Source of the DNA: Roseateles puraquae
GTDB taxonomy: Bacteria; Pseudomonadota; Gammaproteobacteria; Burkholderiales; Burkholderiaceae_C
Assembly (NCBI RefSeq): GCF_002205845.1
Contig: NZ_NISI01000004.1
Span: forward strand, 124,001 to 188,000
Direction of reading: 5' to 3'
DNA: 64,000 bases
Numbering within the stretch: the stretch's first letter is position 1; each line of letters begins with the position of its first letter. A program made the translations under genes and the position numbers. The notes beneath the pieces are model-generated. The model was not told the DNA's origin, searched no databases, and worked only from the letters and a program-made list of their open reading frames with translations. This document shows positions 44,890 through 53,694 of the stretch, one piece after another.

Positions 44890-45824
44890 GCCGCCGATTC
44901 TTTCATGCGCTGCCACACCGCCCAGGACGCGGCGGCGACATTCAGCGTGTTGACCTGCACCGCCACCGTCGTGGCCAGGTCGTGGCCATAGCCGCCCGCC
45001 ATGCTCAGTGCCACGGGGATGCGGCGCGCCCGCAGCGCATCCAGCACGCGGCCGTCACGCTCGGCCAGGCCGTCGTAGCTGAGCTTGAGCCGCCCGAGTC
45101 GATCCGCCTCGTGCGGGTCGGCGCCCGCCAGATAGAAAGCCAGCCCGGGCCGGCAGCGGCGCCAGACCTCCTCCAGCGCCTCATCCAGCGCCGCCAGGTA
45201 TTCCAGGTCGCCGCAACCGTCGGGCAGGCCCACGTCCAGGTCGCTGGCCTCCTTGCGGAACGGGAAGTTGCGCTGGCCGTGCATGGAGAAGGTGAAGACG
45301 GTCTCGTCGTCCCGGAAGATCGACGCGGTGCCGTTGCCCTGGTGCACGTCCAGATCGATGACGAGTACCCGCAGCAACTGGCCATGCCGGCGTGCCCATT
45401 CCGCCTGCATCAGGCGGGCCGCCACGGCCACATCGTTGAACACGCAGTAGCCCGACCCCTTGTCGGCATAGGCATGGTGGGTGCCGCCGGCCATGTTGGC
45501 CGCCACACCTTCGACCAGCGCGGCCCGGGCGGCCGCGATCGTGGCGCCGACCGAGCGGCGCGAGCGCTCGGCGACCGATGGCGTCCACGGGAAGCCGATC
45601 TCCCGTTGCTCCGCCGCGCTGAGCCGCCCCATCAGCACCGCGTCCACGTAGTCAGGCGTGTGCACCAGCGCCAGCTCGCCTTCGGTCGCCACCGGCCCGG
45701 GCTGCATGCGCAGCAGCCCGGGGTGCCGCTCGAAATGTTCCCGCAGCAAGCGGTATTTGGACTGAGGGAAGCGGTGCCCCGGCGGCAACTCCAGCGGGTG
45801 GGCGTCGTAGTGAAAGGCCAGCAT
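44886..45824 (-). CDS. Histone deacetylase-like amidohydrolase
   Basis: This 312-residue protein belongs to the HDAC/AcuC/acetylpolyamine amidohydrolase superfamily: GGTHHAYADKGSGYCVFNDVAVAA with tandem His, zinc ligands in VIDLDVHQGNGTASIF, FSMHGQRNFPF, and AGADPHEADRLGRLKLSYDGL followed by SMAGGYGHD. In bacteria these act on acetylated polyamines, acetylated proteins or other acyl-amides. It is the first gene of the seven-gene overlapping series and is divergent from phaP, with about 150 bases between them. Confidence 0.9.
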   Translation of the reverse strand: MLAFHYDAHPLELPPGHRFPQSKYRLLREHFERHPGLLRMQPGPVATEGELALVHTPDYVDAVLMGRLSAAEQREIGFPWTPSVAERSRRSVGATIAAARAALVEGVAANMAGGTHHAYADKGSGYCVFNDVAVAARLMQAEWARRHGQLLRVLVIDLDVHQGNGTASIFRDDETVFTFSMHGQRNFPFRKEASDLDVGLPDGCGDLEYLAALDEALEEVWRRCRPGLAFYLAGADPHEADRLGRLKLSYDGLAERDGRVLDALRARRIPVALSMAGGYGHDLATTVAVQVNTLNVAAASWAVWQRMKESAA

Positions 45825-45860
45825 GGGCCGCCACGATAGTCACATCCGGACACCCCTAAA

Positions 45861-45935
45861 TTGTTGCAGCGCACAAAAAGTACTTGCAATCCGGCCGCGG
45901 GCCCCTATCATTCGGTTCATGTTGCAGTGCAGCAA
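45861..45935 (+). promoter_or_regulatory. phaP promoter with two PhaR-like boxes
   Basis: TTGCAA (45884-45889) and TATCAT (45906-45911) are spaced by 16 bases as a sigma-70 promoter. TTGTTGCAGCGCACAA (45861-45876) lies upstream, and GTTGCAGTGCAGCAA (45921-45935) lies just downstream of the -10. Both resemble the TTGCAGTGCAA-like sites bound by the polyhydroxyalkanoate repressor PhaR. No phaR gene is in the window. Confidence 0.65.
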
Positions 45936-45976
45936 AGCACGGCAAACGGTTCAACCTCACTGAAACGGAGTCCACC

Positions 45977-46531
45977 ATGCTGACCGCTGAACAAGTCCTG
46001 GCCGCCCACAAGGCCAACGTCGAAACCCTCTTCGGCCTGACCAACAAGGCTTTCGAAGGCGTCGAGAAGCTCGTCGAGCTGAACCTGCAGGTCGCCAAGA
46101 CCGCGCTGACCGAAGCCGCCGACACCACCTCCGCCGCGCTGTCCGTGAAGGACGCCCAAGAGCTGCTGTCTCTGCAGGCATCGCTGCTGCAGCCGACTGC
46201 CGAGAAGGCCGCCTCCTACAGCCGCCACCTGTACGACATCGCCTCCGCCACCGGCTCCGAAGTCGCCAAGGCCGCTGAAGCCCAGTTCGCCGACGCGCAG
46301 AAGAAGTTCACCGCCATGGTCGACACGGCCGCCAAGAACGCCCCGGCCGGCACCGAGAACGCCGTTGCCCTGGTGAAGTCGGCCGTCGCCGCCGCCAACA
46401 ACGCCTTCGAGTCGGTCCAGAAGGCCACCAAGCAGGCTGTCGAGGTTGCCGAAGCCAACTTCCAGGCCGCCACCTCCCAGGCCGTGAAGGCCACGCAGAC
46501 GGCCACCCGCGCCAGCAAGCGCGCCGCCTGA
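45977..46531 (+). CDS. phaP: Phasin (PHA granule-associated protein)
   Basis: The 184-residue Ala/Lys-rich amphipathic helical protein has the phasin_2 pattern: [72 protein letters not shown] and [17 protein letters not shown]. Phasins coat polyhydroxyalkanoate granules and control their size and number. RBS CGGAG lies 7 bases before ATG 45977. Codon use is strongly biased to C-ending codons, in keeping with high expression, and a strong terminator follows. Confidence 0.95.
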   Translation: MLTAEQVLAAHKANVETLFGLTNKAFEGVEKLVELNLQVAKTALTEAADTTSAALSVKDAQELLSLQASLLQPTAEKAASYSRHLYDIASATGSEVAKAAEAQFADAQKKFTAMVDTAAKNAPAGTENAVALVKSAVAAANNAFESVQKATKQAVEVAEANFQAATSQAVKATQTATRASKRAA

Positions 46532-46551
46532 TCGAACGGGCTTCCTGCCTG

Positions 46552-46585
46552 AAGGCCCGGTGCTCACGCACCGGGCCTTTTTTCT
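46552..46585 (+). terminator. Rho-independent terminator after phaP
   Basis: AAGGCCCGGTGC and GCACCGGGCCTT form a perfect 12-bp stem around TCAC, followed by TTTTC. It is a strong terminator 20 bases after the phaP stop. Confidence 0.95.
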
Positions 46586-46607
46586 TGCGCCCGCTATCGA
46601 GTAGCAG

Positions 46608-46650
46608 ATGCCCTTGATGAAGAGTGGCCCTGTGGATTTAATCAGGGCAT
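46608..46650 (+). promoter_or_regulatory. Candidate leaderless promoter with inverted repeat over the start codon
   Basis: TTGATG (46614-46619) and TTTAAT (46637-46642) are separated by exactly 17 bases. The expected transcription start, 7 bases after the -10, falls on the A of the ATG at 46649. An inverted repeat ATGCCCTTGAT (46608-46618) / ATCAGGGCAT (46641-46650) encloses the promoter and runs into the start codon. This could be an operator or, if transcribed from farther upstream, a hairpin. Confidence 0.45.
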
Positions 46651-47212
46651 GGTCAGAATTCCTGCTGCGCTCAAATGGCTGATTACTCACCGAGGTCGGT
46701 TGCTCGGCGAGATCAAGAAAGTCAAGAAACGTCAGGCCGCGCGTGAGGCGCAGATCGAAGCGGCCATCAGTGCTATCGACAAGCGCAGGCAAACGCTCGA
46801 GAAGCGGCTGAGCATCATCAGGTCGCGCACGCCCTTGTTGATCCAGGGGATTGAGAGCGATATGGCAGCGATCGACCGTGCGATCAGCCAGCACCGCATC
46901 ATGGTTGATGCCGATTCAATATCAGCCATCAAATCGCAAGAGCGGGCCTACTACTTGCAGCCGGGCCAGATGACCAGGCTGATCCTAAAGGCCCTACGCG
47001 AAGCCAACGGTGAAGAGCTGACCACCAACGAGATTGCGGTGTTCGTCATGACGGAGTCAAAGCTTCAGATCCCCGGAGGCGAGTTCTACGAATTCAAGCT
47101 CGCCGTTCGGAAGCGAATGCGAGCGATGCACGCTGCAGGCTTGCTGCGGCGGGCGGCCGTCGGCGGCCACACCGTCGAGAGCCGCTGGACGCAAGCGCCA
47201 CTGGAGCGCTAG
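46649..47212 (+). CDS. Hypothetical protein with coiled coil and possible winged helix
   Basis: The 187-residue product begins basic (MVRIPAALKWLITHRGRLLGEIKKVKKRQAAREAQIEAAISAIDKRRQTLEKRL), a predicted coiled coil over about 20-90. The C-terminal half (MTRLILKALREANGEELTTNEIAVFVMTE...FKLAVRKRMRAMHAAGLLRRA) resembles a winged-helix domain. I do not recognise a family. GC content and codon use are lower than in neighbouring core genes, and it sits at the edge of an IS-rich stretch, which suggests acquisition. The promoter appears to be leaderless, with no Shine-Dalgarno sequence. Confidence 0.65.
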   Translation: MVRIPAALKWLITHRGRLLGEIKKVKKRQAAREAQIEAAISAIDKRRQTLEKRLSIIRSRTPLLIQGIESDMAAIDRAISQHRIMVDADSISAIKSQERAYYLQPGQMTRLILKALREANGEELTTNEIAVFVMTESKLQIPGGEFYEFKLAVRKRMRAMHAAGLLRRAAVGGHTVESRWTQAPLER

Positions 47213-47311
47213 CGCGGTGGCCGTGAGGCACGGACGGCACGTCAAGTGACGGGTGTGCGATGGTATCGCGCCCGTCAGCGCCAGGTGGGCCAAACTACTT
47301 GACTGAGCGTG

Positions 47312-47590
47312 CTAGCCCTGGGCGACGCTGTCGGTTCTTGAACTGGGGATGCGTCCTTGAAAGTACCCGCGCCACTTCGACGTGTGGGAGCTAAGAAGAC
47401 CTCGCGTCAGTGCATCCGTCTTGGTGCCCTCCGTCTGACGTCGGCAGTCTTCTCGCCAAGCCATCTCGACGGCGTAGTCGAGGATGTATTGCGGCTCAAA
47501 CTTGTGACCGATACCTAGGACGTAGCGCCTCAGCCTTGAAAAGAAAGATTCGGCCTGGTTCTCGTTGACGCCCGCAGCGCTGCTGACCTC
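47312..47590 (-). pseudogene. ISXO2/IS1595-type transposase, C-terminal remnant
   Basis: Translated on the minus strand, the segment reads AAGVNENQAESFFSRLRRYV, then HKFEPQYILDYAVEMAWRED and a C-terminal tail ending VAQG. The Asn-x-Asn-x-x-Glu-Ser-Phe-Phe-Ser-x-Leu block and the LDYAxEMAWRED block are characteristic of the ISXO2-like transposase C-terminus. In-frame stops lie just upstream of it, so only about the last 90 residues remain. It ends (stop 47312) about 100 bases from the hypothetical gene. The other edge abuts a truncated DUF2807 gene at about 47580, so the element was cut there. Confidence 0.75.
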
Positions 47591-47911
47591 TCAGGGTCAG
47601 GGGATGTTCGGCTCGCTGGACTGGACCAGGACGAGTTGCGTGTCGAGCTGCGTGGTTCTGGAGATGTCGTCGCCGACGGCCATGCATCGGTCGTCTCGCT
47701 TACCCTGCAAGGCTCCGGCGACATCGACACCCGGCGACTGAGGGCGCGCAAGGCCACGATCAAGCTCCATGGATCAGGCGACGTTCGTGCGTTTGCCAGT
47801 GAGGAAGCGAAGGTCCGCCTGCACGGCTCGGGCGACGTGACGGTCAAGGGCAGTCCCAAGATTCGAGATGCCAAGGTCGCAGGCTCTGGCGACATCGATT
47901 TCGACGACTAG
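47585..47911 (+). pseudogene. DUF2807 (GIN-domain) protein, C-terminal fragment
   Basis: The frame reads DLSGSGDVRLAGLDQDELRV, then GSGDVVADG, GSGDID, GSGDVR, GSGDVTVKG and VAGSGDIDFDD to the stop. The repeated SGSGD strands are the parallel beta-helix pattern of the putative auto-adhesin DUF2807 family. Family members have about 180 or more residues after a signal peptide; here the N-terminal half and signal are missing and the frame is interrupted by a stop at 47537. A TTG at 47636 could still give a 91-residue product. The break coincides with the ISXO2 remnant, indicating insertion followed by deletion. Confidence 0.75.
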
Positions 47912-47949
47912 CCTTGGGCATCGCGAACTAGAACAACGAATGCCGGCGG

Positions 47950-49356
47950 ATGAACGCGTCGACCGGCCCTATAGCGATGACCATGAACCTGCTCAACCTT
48001 CCCGACTTCAAGGTGCAAAGGGTTGAGGAATCCGATCACGACTATCACGTCTACGCCGAAGCGTCGAACCCGCCAGGTGGCTGCAATGCGTGCGGCTCGG
48101 TCCGCGTCATCGGACACGGCCGCAATGAGCAGGTGATCCGTGACCTGCCGACCCACGGCAAGCGCCTGGCCATCTACGTCGACACGCGCCGCTGGCGTTG
48201 CCAGGACTGCGGCAAGACGTTCATGGAGACGCTGCCAGCGGTCAACGCCAAGCGCGAGATGACCGACCGGCTGGTGAAGTGGATCGGCCAGCAAAGCCTG
48301 CGGCGGACGTTCGCCAGCATCGCCGATGACACCGGGCTGGACGAGAAGACCATCAGGAACATCTTCAGGGACTACGTGAACGAGCTGGAGGCCCAGTTCC
48401 GCTTCGAGACGCCGAAGTGGATGGGCATCGACGAGATCCACCTGATCCGGCCACGCTGCGTCATCAGCAACATCGGCAACAACACCATCGTCAACATGCT
48501 CCCCAACCGGGACAAGAAGACGGTGACGAACTACCTGTACCAGCTCGAAGGCAAGAGCGAGGTTCAGTACGTGGCCATGGACATGTGGACGCCGTACCGC
48601 GATGCCGTCCAGGCGGTCCTGCCCGACGCACGAATCGTCATCGACAAGTTCCACGTCGTTCGGATGGCCAATGACGCTGTGGAGAAGGTCAGGAAGAGCT
48701 TGCGCGAGCAGCTCACGTCCAAGCAGCGCCGCGGGCTTATGCACGACCGATTCGTGCTCCTGAAGCGCGAGCGGGACCTCAACGACCAGGAGCTGCTGCT
48801 GCTGGATGGCTGGACAGCTAATTACCCGGAGCTGGGCGCGGCCTACAGGCTCAAGGAGAGCTTCTACGCTGTCTACGAGGGCTCATCCAGCCCCAGGGCG
48901 GCGCTGGCCGCCTACGAGGCCTGGAGCAAGGCTGTGGTCCCTGAGGTACGCGAGGCCTTCACCGACCTTATCCGTGCGTTCAACAACTGGCAGCCCTTCA
49001 TCCTGAACTACTTCGAGCATCCGGTCACCAACGCCTACACGGAGAGCTTGAACAGCCTGATCCGGGTCATGAACCGGCTCGGCCGTGGCTACTCCTTCGA
49101 AGCGCTGCGGGCGAAGATCCTCTTCACCGAGGGCGCCCACAAGAAAACGCTGGCCAAGCCCAAGTTCGAGCGTCGCCGCGAGGTCGAGACGCTCACGTCT
49201 TACGACCTTCCGCCCGGCCGCCTTGCCAGGTCGTTCGCAATCCCGATGAACACCAGGTGGCGTGCCGAGGAACCACAGCGGCAGTACGAGCAGCCGAAGA
49301 ACTTCGGCCCCGACATAAACACACTGATCGAGCTGCTGCAGTCAGGCCGGCTCTGA
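47950..49356 (+). mobile_element. ISL3-family transposase, apparently intact
   Basis: The 468-residue product (or 459 from ATG 47977) has an N-terminal zinc-binding region (CNACG...CQDCGKTF), a HTH-like segment (RRTFASIADDTGLDEKTIRNIF) and the ISL3 DDE core: WMGIDEIHL, YVAMDMWTPYRDAVQAVLPDARIVIDKFHVV and NAYTESLNSLIRVMNRLGRGYSF. No stop or frameshift interrupts it, so it may be active. I could not find matching terminal inverted repeats or a target duplication by eye: the left side has only about 40 bases between the DUF2807 stop and the gene, and the right side continues into gene-poor DNA. Confidence 0.85.
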
Positions 49357-50187
49357 CGCCTCAAACACAGCCAAATCCGGATACCCGTCAATGAAAGCCA
49401 GCACCGACGGTCAGTGCTGGCCAGCGCCTGCAGCCTGGTCGGGCGAGATGCTCGACCCCCACGCGCAACCCATTTCCAGCCGGCTTCTCTGCCGCGGCTA
49501 GCGCTTCTGGAAGCGGCATTGTTATATGCGTTCGCCCTGAACTCGTCGAGGGGCACTGGCCTGGGCGAGCACAGCGTGATGGGCGGGCAGCAACGCGTCG
49601 CGGCCCGATTGCTGTCACCTTACGGCCTCGATCACCCATGTGAAGAGTCTCACGCGCGCGCGGCCCTCCGCACAGCGCAACAGTTCTCCATGTCGCAAGC
49701 CGCTCCCACGGCACGAAGCATAGTGATGGCTGGCCGACACGGGGCACCAGGACCGTAGCTAACTAGTGGAGGTGGTGCGGCACTTCCCAGGTGCAGCTGA
49801 CCAAGACCAATTATCGAGATTTACCAAGAATTATCGCGACTGCCCCAGGCCGCCCGTCAGTTCACAGGCGACCGGGCTGATCGGTCAGCTATTCCGAGCC
49901 AATCGCCCGCCCGTCCCGACAGCTAGCCTCGAGGCTTACTCAGGCGCGTCCGTGGAGATATCGCCAACATTGGTGTGTATCGAAGCAGGTCTGGACGCGT
50001 CAGCTCCAGGCCCGCCGAAGTACGGATGAGCACATAAGTCGTTGATCCAGCTTACTTTTGGCGCTTGCTACTCAAAAGCGCTTGCGCCGTCGATTCGTCG
50101 CCCCGGCACGTCGATTCACCGCCGCGGCCGCGCGAGCCGGGTAGCTTCGGGGTCTACTAGCAGCCCTTGCTGTCTGTGACCCCGCCC
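49357..50187. other. Gene-poor accessory stretch, no convincing gene
   Basis: About 830 bases between the ISL3 transposase and the LiaF-like gene. Short open frames occur on both strands but none has family features, a good RBS or the codon bias of the neighbours. A hairpin CCAGCAC...GTGCTGG lies near 49400-49425. The part around 49790-50060 is less GC-rich than the core. Probably decayed mobile DNA. Confidence 0.5.
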
Positions 50188-50922
50188 ATGCGCCGCACCC
50201 GTCATCCCGCCTTTCGCCGCACCCCGCGTGTCCGCCACGCCGGGCAGCGTGTGTTCTTCGGCCTTGCCGTCATCGGCATCGGGCTGCTGGCCTTGCTGGA
50301 CAACCTGCGGCTGTTCGACATGCCCCTGCTGCGCACCTTCTGGCCGCTGGCCATCGTGCTGTGGGGCGTGGCCCGGCTGATCTGGCCCCAACACCGCGGC
50401 AGCGGCGTGTTCGGCGCGCTGCTGGTCGGCGTGGGGGTGCTGCTCACGGCGCAGAACCTCGGCCTGATGCACGTCAATTGGCGCGACTGGTGGCCGGTGG
50501 TGATCATCCTGGTGGGCCTGTCCATCGTCACCCGCGGGCTGGTGCCGCGCCCCGGCGGCGACCTGGAGCCGGGCGACGTGACGCTGGAGCATGGCGACTC
50601 GGTGGACATCCAGGCCAGCTTCAGCGCGGTCAGCCAGCGCAACGACTCGCCCAGCTTCAAGGGCGGCCGCATCACCAGCACCTTCGGCGGCGTGGAGCTG
50701 GACCTGACCCAGGCCAAGCTCGCCGGACCCGAGGCTCGCCTGGACATCTCGGCCCACTTCAGTGGCATCGACCTGCGCGTGCCGCGCGACTGGCAGGTGG
50801 TGCTGGAGGTGGCCTCCACCTTTGGCGGCGTGGACGACAAGACCGTCCCGCCGATGACGCCGGGCCCTCGCCTGCTGCTGTGCGGCGAGGTGATGTTCGG
50901 CGGTGTCGAGATCAAGCACTGA
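50188..50922 (+). CDS. LiaF-like membrane protein
   Basis: The 244-residue protein has a basic N-terminus and four closely spaced TM helices (VFFGLAVIGIGLLALL, FWPLAIVLWGVARLIW, GVFGALLVGVGVLLTAQ, WWPVVIILVGLSIVT). A C-terminal beta-rich domain follows with repeated STFGGVELDL, ISAHFSGIDL, STFGGVDD and VMFGGVEI, the LiaF/DUF2154 pattern of cell-envelope stress sensors. It lies 6 bases before a sensor kinase and LytTR regulator, so the three likely form an envelope-response unit like LiaFSR. ATG 50188 was chosen over TTG 50167. Confidence 0.82.
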   Translation: MRRTRHPAFRRTPRVRHAGQRVFFGLAVIGIGLLALLDNLRLFDMPLLRTFWPLAIVLWGVARLIWPQHRGSGVFGALLVGVGVLLTAQNLGLMHVNWRDWWPVVIILVGLSIVTRGLVPRPGGDLEPGDVTLEHGDSVDIQASFSAVSQRNDSPSFKGGRITSTFGGVELDLTQAKLAGPEARLDISAHFSGIDLRVPRDWQVVLEVASTFGGVDDKTVPPMTPGPRLLLCGEVMFGGVEIKH

Positions 50923-50928
50923 CGCGCC

Positions 50929-52005
50929 TTGCATCCGCTGCTGACGCACTGGCGCGGGCTGGCGGTCTACCTGCTGGCCTGGGCCCTCGCGGGACCGGCC
51001 CTGGCGCTGCTGCTGCACGCACTGCGCATCGCACCGGTGGGCGCCGCCATGCCCTGGACGATGCCACTGTGCGCGGTGTTCGCCTTCATGCTGCTGGCCA
51101 CCTACTACCCCTGCCGCAGCCGCCCGTTCGGCGCCGGCCCCTGGACGACTGCCCTCGCCCACCGCGGCGCTTTGGTGGGCACGCTTGCGGCCACCATGCT
51201 GGGTCTGGCCCTGGCCTGGGACGCCGCCGGCACGCTGTTCGGCCATGCCCGGGGTTGGGTGGGCCTGAGTGCTGGCGGCATCACGCTGCTGGCCGTCACG
51301 CTGCTCGGCCTTTTGACGCTCGCGGTGCTCGCGCATGACCTGCTGATCGCGTTCCAGGCCAGCCAGAACGCCGCCATGCGCGAAAGCCAGGCGCGATTGC
51401 TGGCCCGCGACATGGAACTGCAACTGCTGCGCCTTCAGATCGACCCGCATTTCCTGTTCAACAGCCTGAACTCCATCAGCGCCCTGACCCAGTTCGACCC
51501 GGCTGGCGCCCGCGCGATGGCCATCGATCTGGCGCAGTTCTTCCGCCAGACCCTGGACCTCGCCGGGCGCGAGCGCATCCGCCTGCAGGACGAACTCGCC
51601 CTGGTGCAGCACTACCTCGCCATCGAGCGGCAACGGCTGGGCGACAAGCTGGCCACGGCCATCGAGGCCAGCGACGACGCCCTGCCCGCACTGCTGCCGC
51701 CGCTGACCTTGCAACCCCTGGTGGAGAACGCGCTCAAGCACGGCCTGCGTCCGCGCGACGACGGCGGACTGCTGCAGATCCAGGCCCTGGTGCGTGACGG
51801 TTGGCTGCATGTCGCCGTGCGCAACCCGGTGCCCGTTGCCCACCTGCCGTCGGGCACCCCGACCGACGCCGGCCTGGGCCTGGGCTTGCGCAACCTGCGC
51901 GAACGCCTCGCGGCCCAGTACGCCGGCCGCGCCCACGTGCACTGGGGCCCGACGCCCGAGGGCTTCGCGGTTGAACTCACCGTCCCTTGCGAGACCTTGC
52001 CATGA
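50929..52005 (+). CDS. LytS/YehU-type sensor histidine kinase
   Basis: The 358-residue kinase has four or so N-terminal TM helices (about 10-140), then the His_kinase domain LLRLQIDPHFLFNSLNSISAL with the phosphorylated His, the N box LQPLVENALKHGLRP, and a C-terminal ATPase region GLGLGLRNLRERL. The start is TTG at 50929, six bases after the preceding stop; no better start was seen. It overlaps the regulator gene by 4 bases. Confidence 0.88.
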   Translation: MHPLLTHWRGLAVYLLAWALAGPALALLLHALRIAPVGAAMPWTMPLCAVFAFMLLATYYPCRSRPFGAGPWTTALAHRGALVGTLAATMLGLALAWDAAGTLFGHARGWVGLSAGGITLLAVTLLGLLTLAVLAHDLLIAFQASQNAAMRESQARLLARDMELQLLRLQIDPHFLFNSLNSISALTQFDPAGARAMAIDLAQFFRQTLDLAGRERIRLQDELALVQHYLAIERQRLGDKLATAIEASDDALPALLPPLTLQPLVENALKHGLRPRDDGGLLQIQALVRDGWLHVAVRNPVPVAHLPSGTPTDAGLGLGLRNLRERLAAQYAGRAHVHWGPTPEGFAVELTVPCETLP

Positions 52006-52736
52006 CGCTGCGCGCCCTGATCGCCGACGACGAACCCCTGGCCCGCCGCCTGCTGGCCGAGTACCTGCGGCCACATGCCGACATCCGCCTCGTGGCTGAG
52101 GCCGGCAACGGCCTGGAAGCGGCCAAGGCCATCACCGAGCACCAGCCTGAGCTGGTGTTGCTCGACATCCAGATGCCCAAGCTCACCGGCCTGGAAGTGC
52201 TGGAGCTGACGGGCCGGCGCGACGGCGTCATCTTCACCACGGCCCATGATGCGCATGCGCTGCGCGCCTTCGAGCTGCATGCGGTGGACTACCTGCTCAA
52301 GCCCTTCGCGCAGGACCGTTTCGACGCCGCGCTGGCCCGCGCACGCCGCCTGATCGGGCAGCCGACGCCCGGGCTGGACCGCCTCCTGTCGCCGGCCGCG
52401 CCTCACATCGCCCGCGTGCTGGTGCGCGACCCGGACACCCCGGGCGGCCTGCAGGTGCTCGCGGTTGACGACATCGCCTACATCGAGTCCCAGGCCGACA
52501 ACGTCGCCTTCCACGCCCACGGCCGGGAACACCTGAAGGCGCAGCGCATCTCGGAGCTTGAAGCCCAGCTCGACCCCACCCGCTTCGTGCGCGTGCACCG
52601 CTCGTTCATCATTCACCTCGCCGCCTTGCAGGGGCTGGAGAAGACCGACAGCGATGCCTACATCGCGCGCATGAAGAACGGCAAGCGCATCCCGGTCAGC
52701 CGCAGTGGCTACGACCGCCTGCGGTCGGTGCTGTGA
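52002..52736 (+). CDS. LytTR-type response regulator
   Basis: The 244-residue regulator has a receiver domain (LRALIADDEPLARRLLAEYL, Asp in LVLLDIQMPKLTGLEVL, Lys in VDYLLKPFAQDRF) and a C-terminal LytTR DNA-binding domain (VDDIAYIESQADNVAFHAHGREHL, FVRVHRSFIIHLAAL, IPVSRSGYDRLRSVL). It is coupled to the kinase by ATGA. Targets are unknown; the upstream LiaF-like gene is the obvious candidate. Confidence 0.92.
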   Translation: MTLRALIADDEPLARRLLAEYLRPHADIRLVAEAGNGLEAAKAITEHQPELVLLDIQMPKLTGLEVLELTGRRDGVIFTTAHDAHALRAFELHAVDYLLKPFAQDRFDAALARARRLIGQPTPGLDRLLSPAAPHIARVLVRDPDTPGGLQVLAVDDIAYIESQADNVAFHAHGREHLKAQRISELEAQLDPTRFVRVHRSFIIHLAALQGLEKTDSDAYIARMKNGKRIPVSRSGYDRLRSVL

Positions 52737-52800
52737 CGTCGCGGCGCTGAGGGGCTTCGTCCTACAAGGCCTCGCCTCGTCTGGCCGCACACTGCGCCGC

Positions 52801-53694
52801 ATGCACTGGCGCCCCCTGCTGCGCCCGCTCGGGCGGGTGCTGATGCTGACCTTCGAAGGCTTCCTGGCCGACCGCGGCCCGCGCATGGGCGCGGCACTGG
52901 CCTACTACACGCTGTTCTCGCTGGCCCCGCTGTTGCTGATCGTGGTGTCGGTCGCGGGCCTGGTGTGGGGCGGCGAGGCGGTCCGGGGGGAGTTGTTCGA
53001 TGAACTGGCCGGCCTGCTCGGTCCCAACGCGGCGTCCACCATCGAATCGCTGTTGAAGTCGGTCTCCTGGCCGGCGGGTGGCTGGCTGAACACCGTGCTG
53101 GGGCTCGGCCTCATGCTGGTGGGCGCGACCACGATGTTCGCCGAGCTGCAGGACGCGCTGGACACCATCTGGCGTGCGCCGGCCCAGCCCCTGCAGGGCT
53201 GGCTGGCCTGGCTGCGGGCGCGGCTGCTGAGCTTCGGCGTGATCCTGGGCCTGAGCTTTCTGATGCTGGTGTCGTTGCTGCTGGATGCCGTCATGTCGGC
53301 TGCGCAGGTGCTCTGGCAGCCCTGGTTCGGCGACGGCCTGCGCGTGGCTGCGGTGGTCAACACGGTGGTCAGCCAGGCGCTCATCGTGGCGGTGTTCGCC
53401 CTCATCTTCAAGTGGATGCCGCGGGTGCGGGTGGCCTGGCGAGACGTGCTGCTGGGCGCCCTCGTCACGGCGGGCCTGTTTGCCCTGGGACGCTACGGCA
53501 TCAGCGTCTATCTGCAGCGCAGCGGCGTGGTGTCGGGTTTCGGCGCGGCGGCCTCGGTGGTGGCGCTGCTGGTGTGGGTGTACTTTTCGGCGCAGATCCT
53601 GCTCATCGGCGCGGAGTTCACCTGGGCCTACGCCCGCGTGCTGGGTTCGCGACGCGAACTCGCCGCGTCTGCGGCAAACTCCGCGCCACCATGA
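52801..53694 (+). CDS. yihY: YihY/BrkB family inner-membrane protein
   Basis: The 297-residue protein has six hydrophobic segments and the family blocks DRGPRMGAALAYYTLFSLAPLLLIVVSVAGLVWG, TTMFAELQDALDTIWRAP and SVVALLVWVYFSAQILLIGAEFTWAYAR. Function of the family is unclear. ATG 52801 starts the homologous region. The stop overlaps the following lipase gene by 4 bases. Confidence 0.92.
   Translation: MHWRPLLRPLGRVLMLTFEGFLADRGPRMGAALAYYTLFSLAPLLLIVVSVAGLVWGGEAVRGELFDELAGLLGPNAASTIESLLKSVSWPAGGWLNTVLGLGLMLVGATTMFAELQDALDTIWRAPAQPLQGWLAWLRARLLSFGVILGLSFLMLVSLLLDAVMSAAQVLWQPWFGDGLRVAAVVNTVVSQALIVAVFALIFKWMPRVRVAWRDVLLGALVTAGLFALGRYGISVYLQRSGVVSGFGAAASVVALLVWVYFSAQILLIGAEFTWAYARVLGSRRELAASAANSAPP

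Noticed and set aside
49500-49560. GTTATATGCG-like sequence considered as an integron attC site
   Set aside because: The pairing GTTRRRY/RYYYAAC core sites are not both present and no integrase or cassette gene is near.
49766-50029. 87-codon open frame in the gene-poor stretch
   Set aside because: No RBS, no family features and neutral codon use; likely chance.
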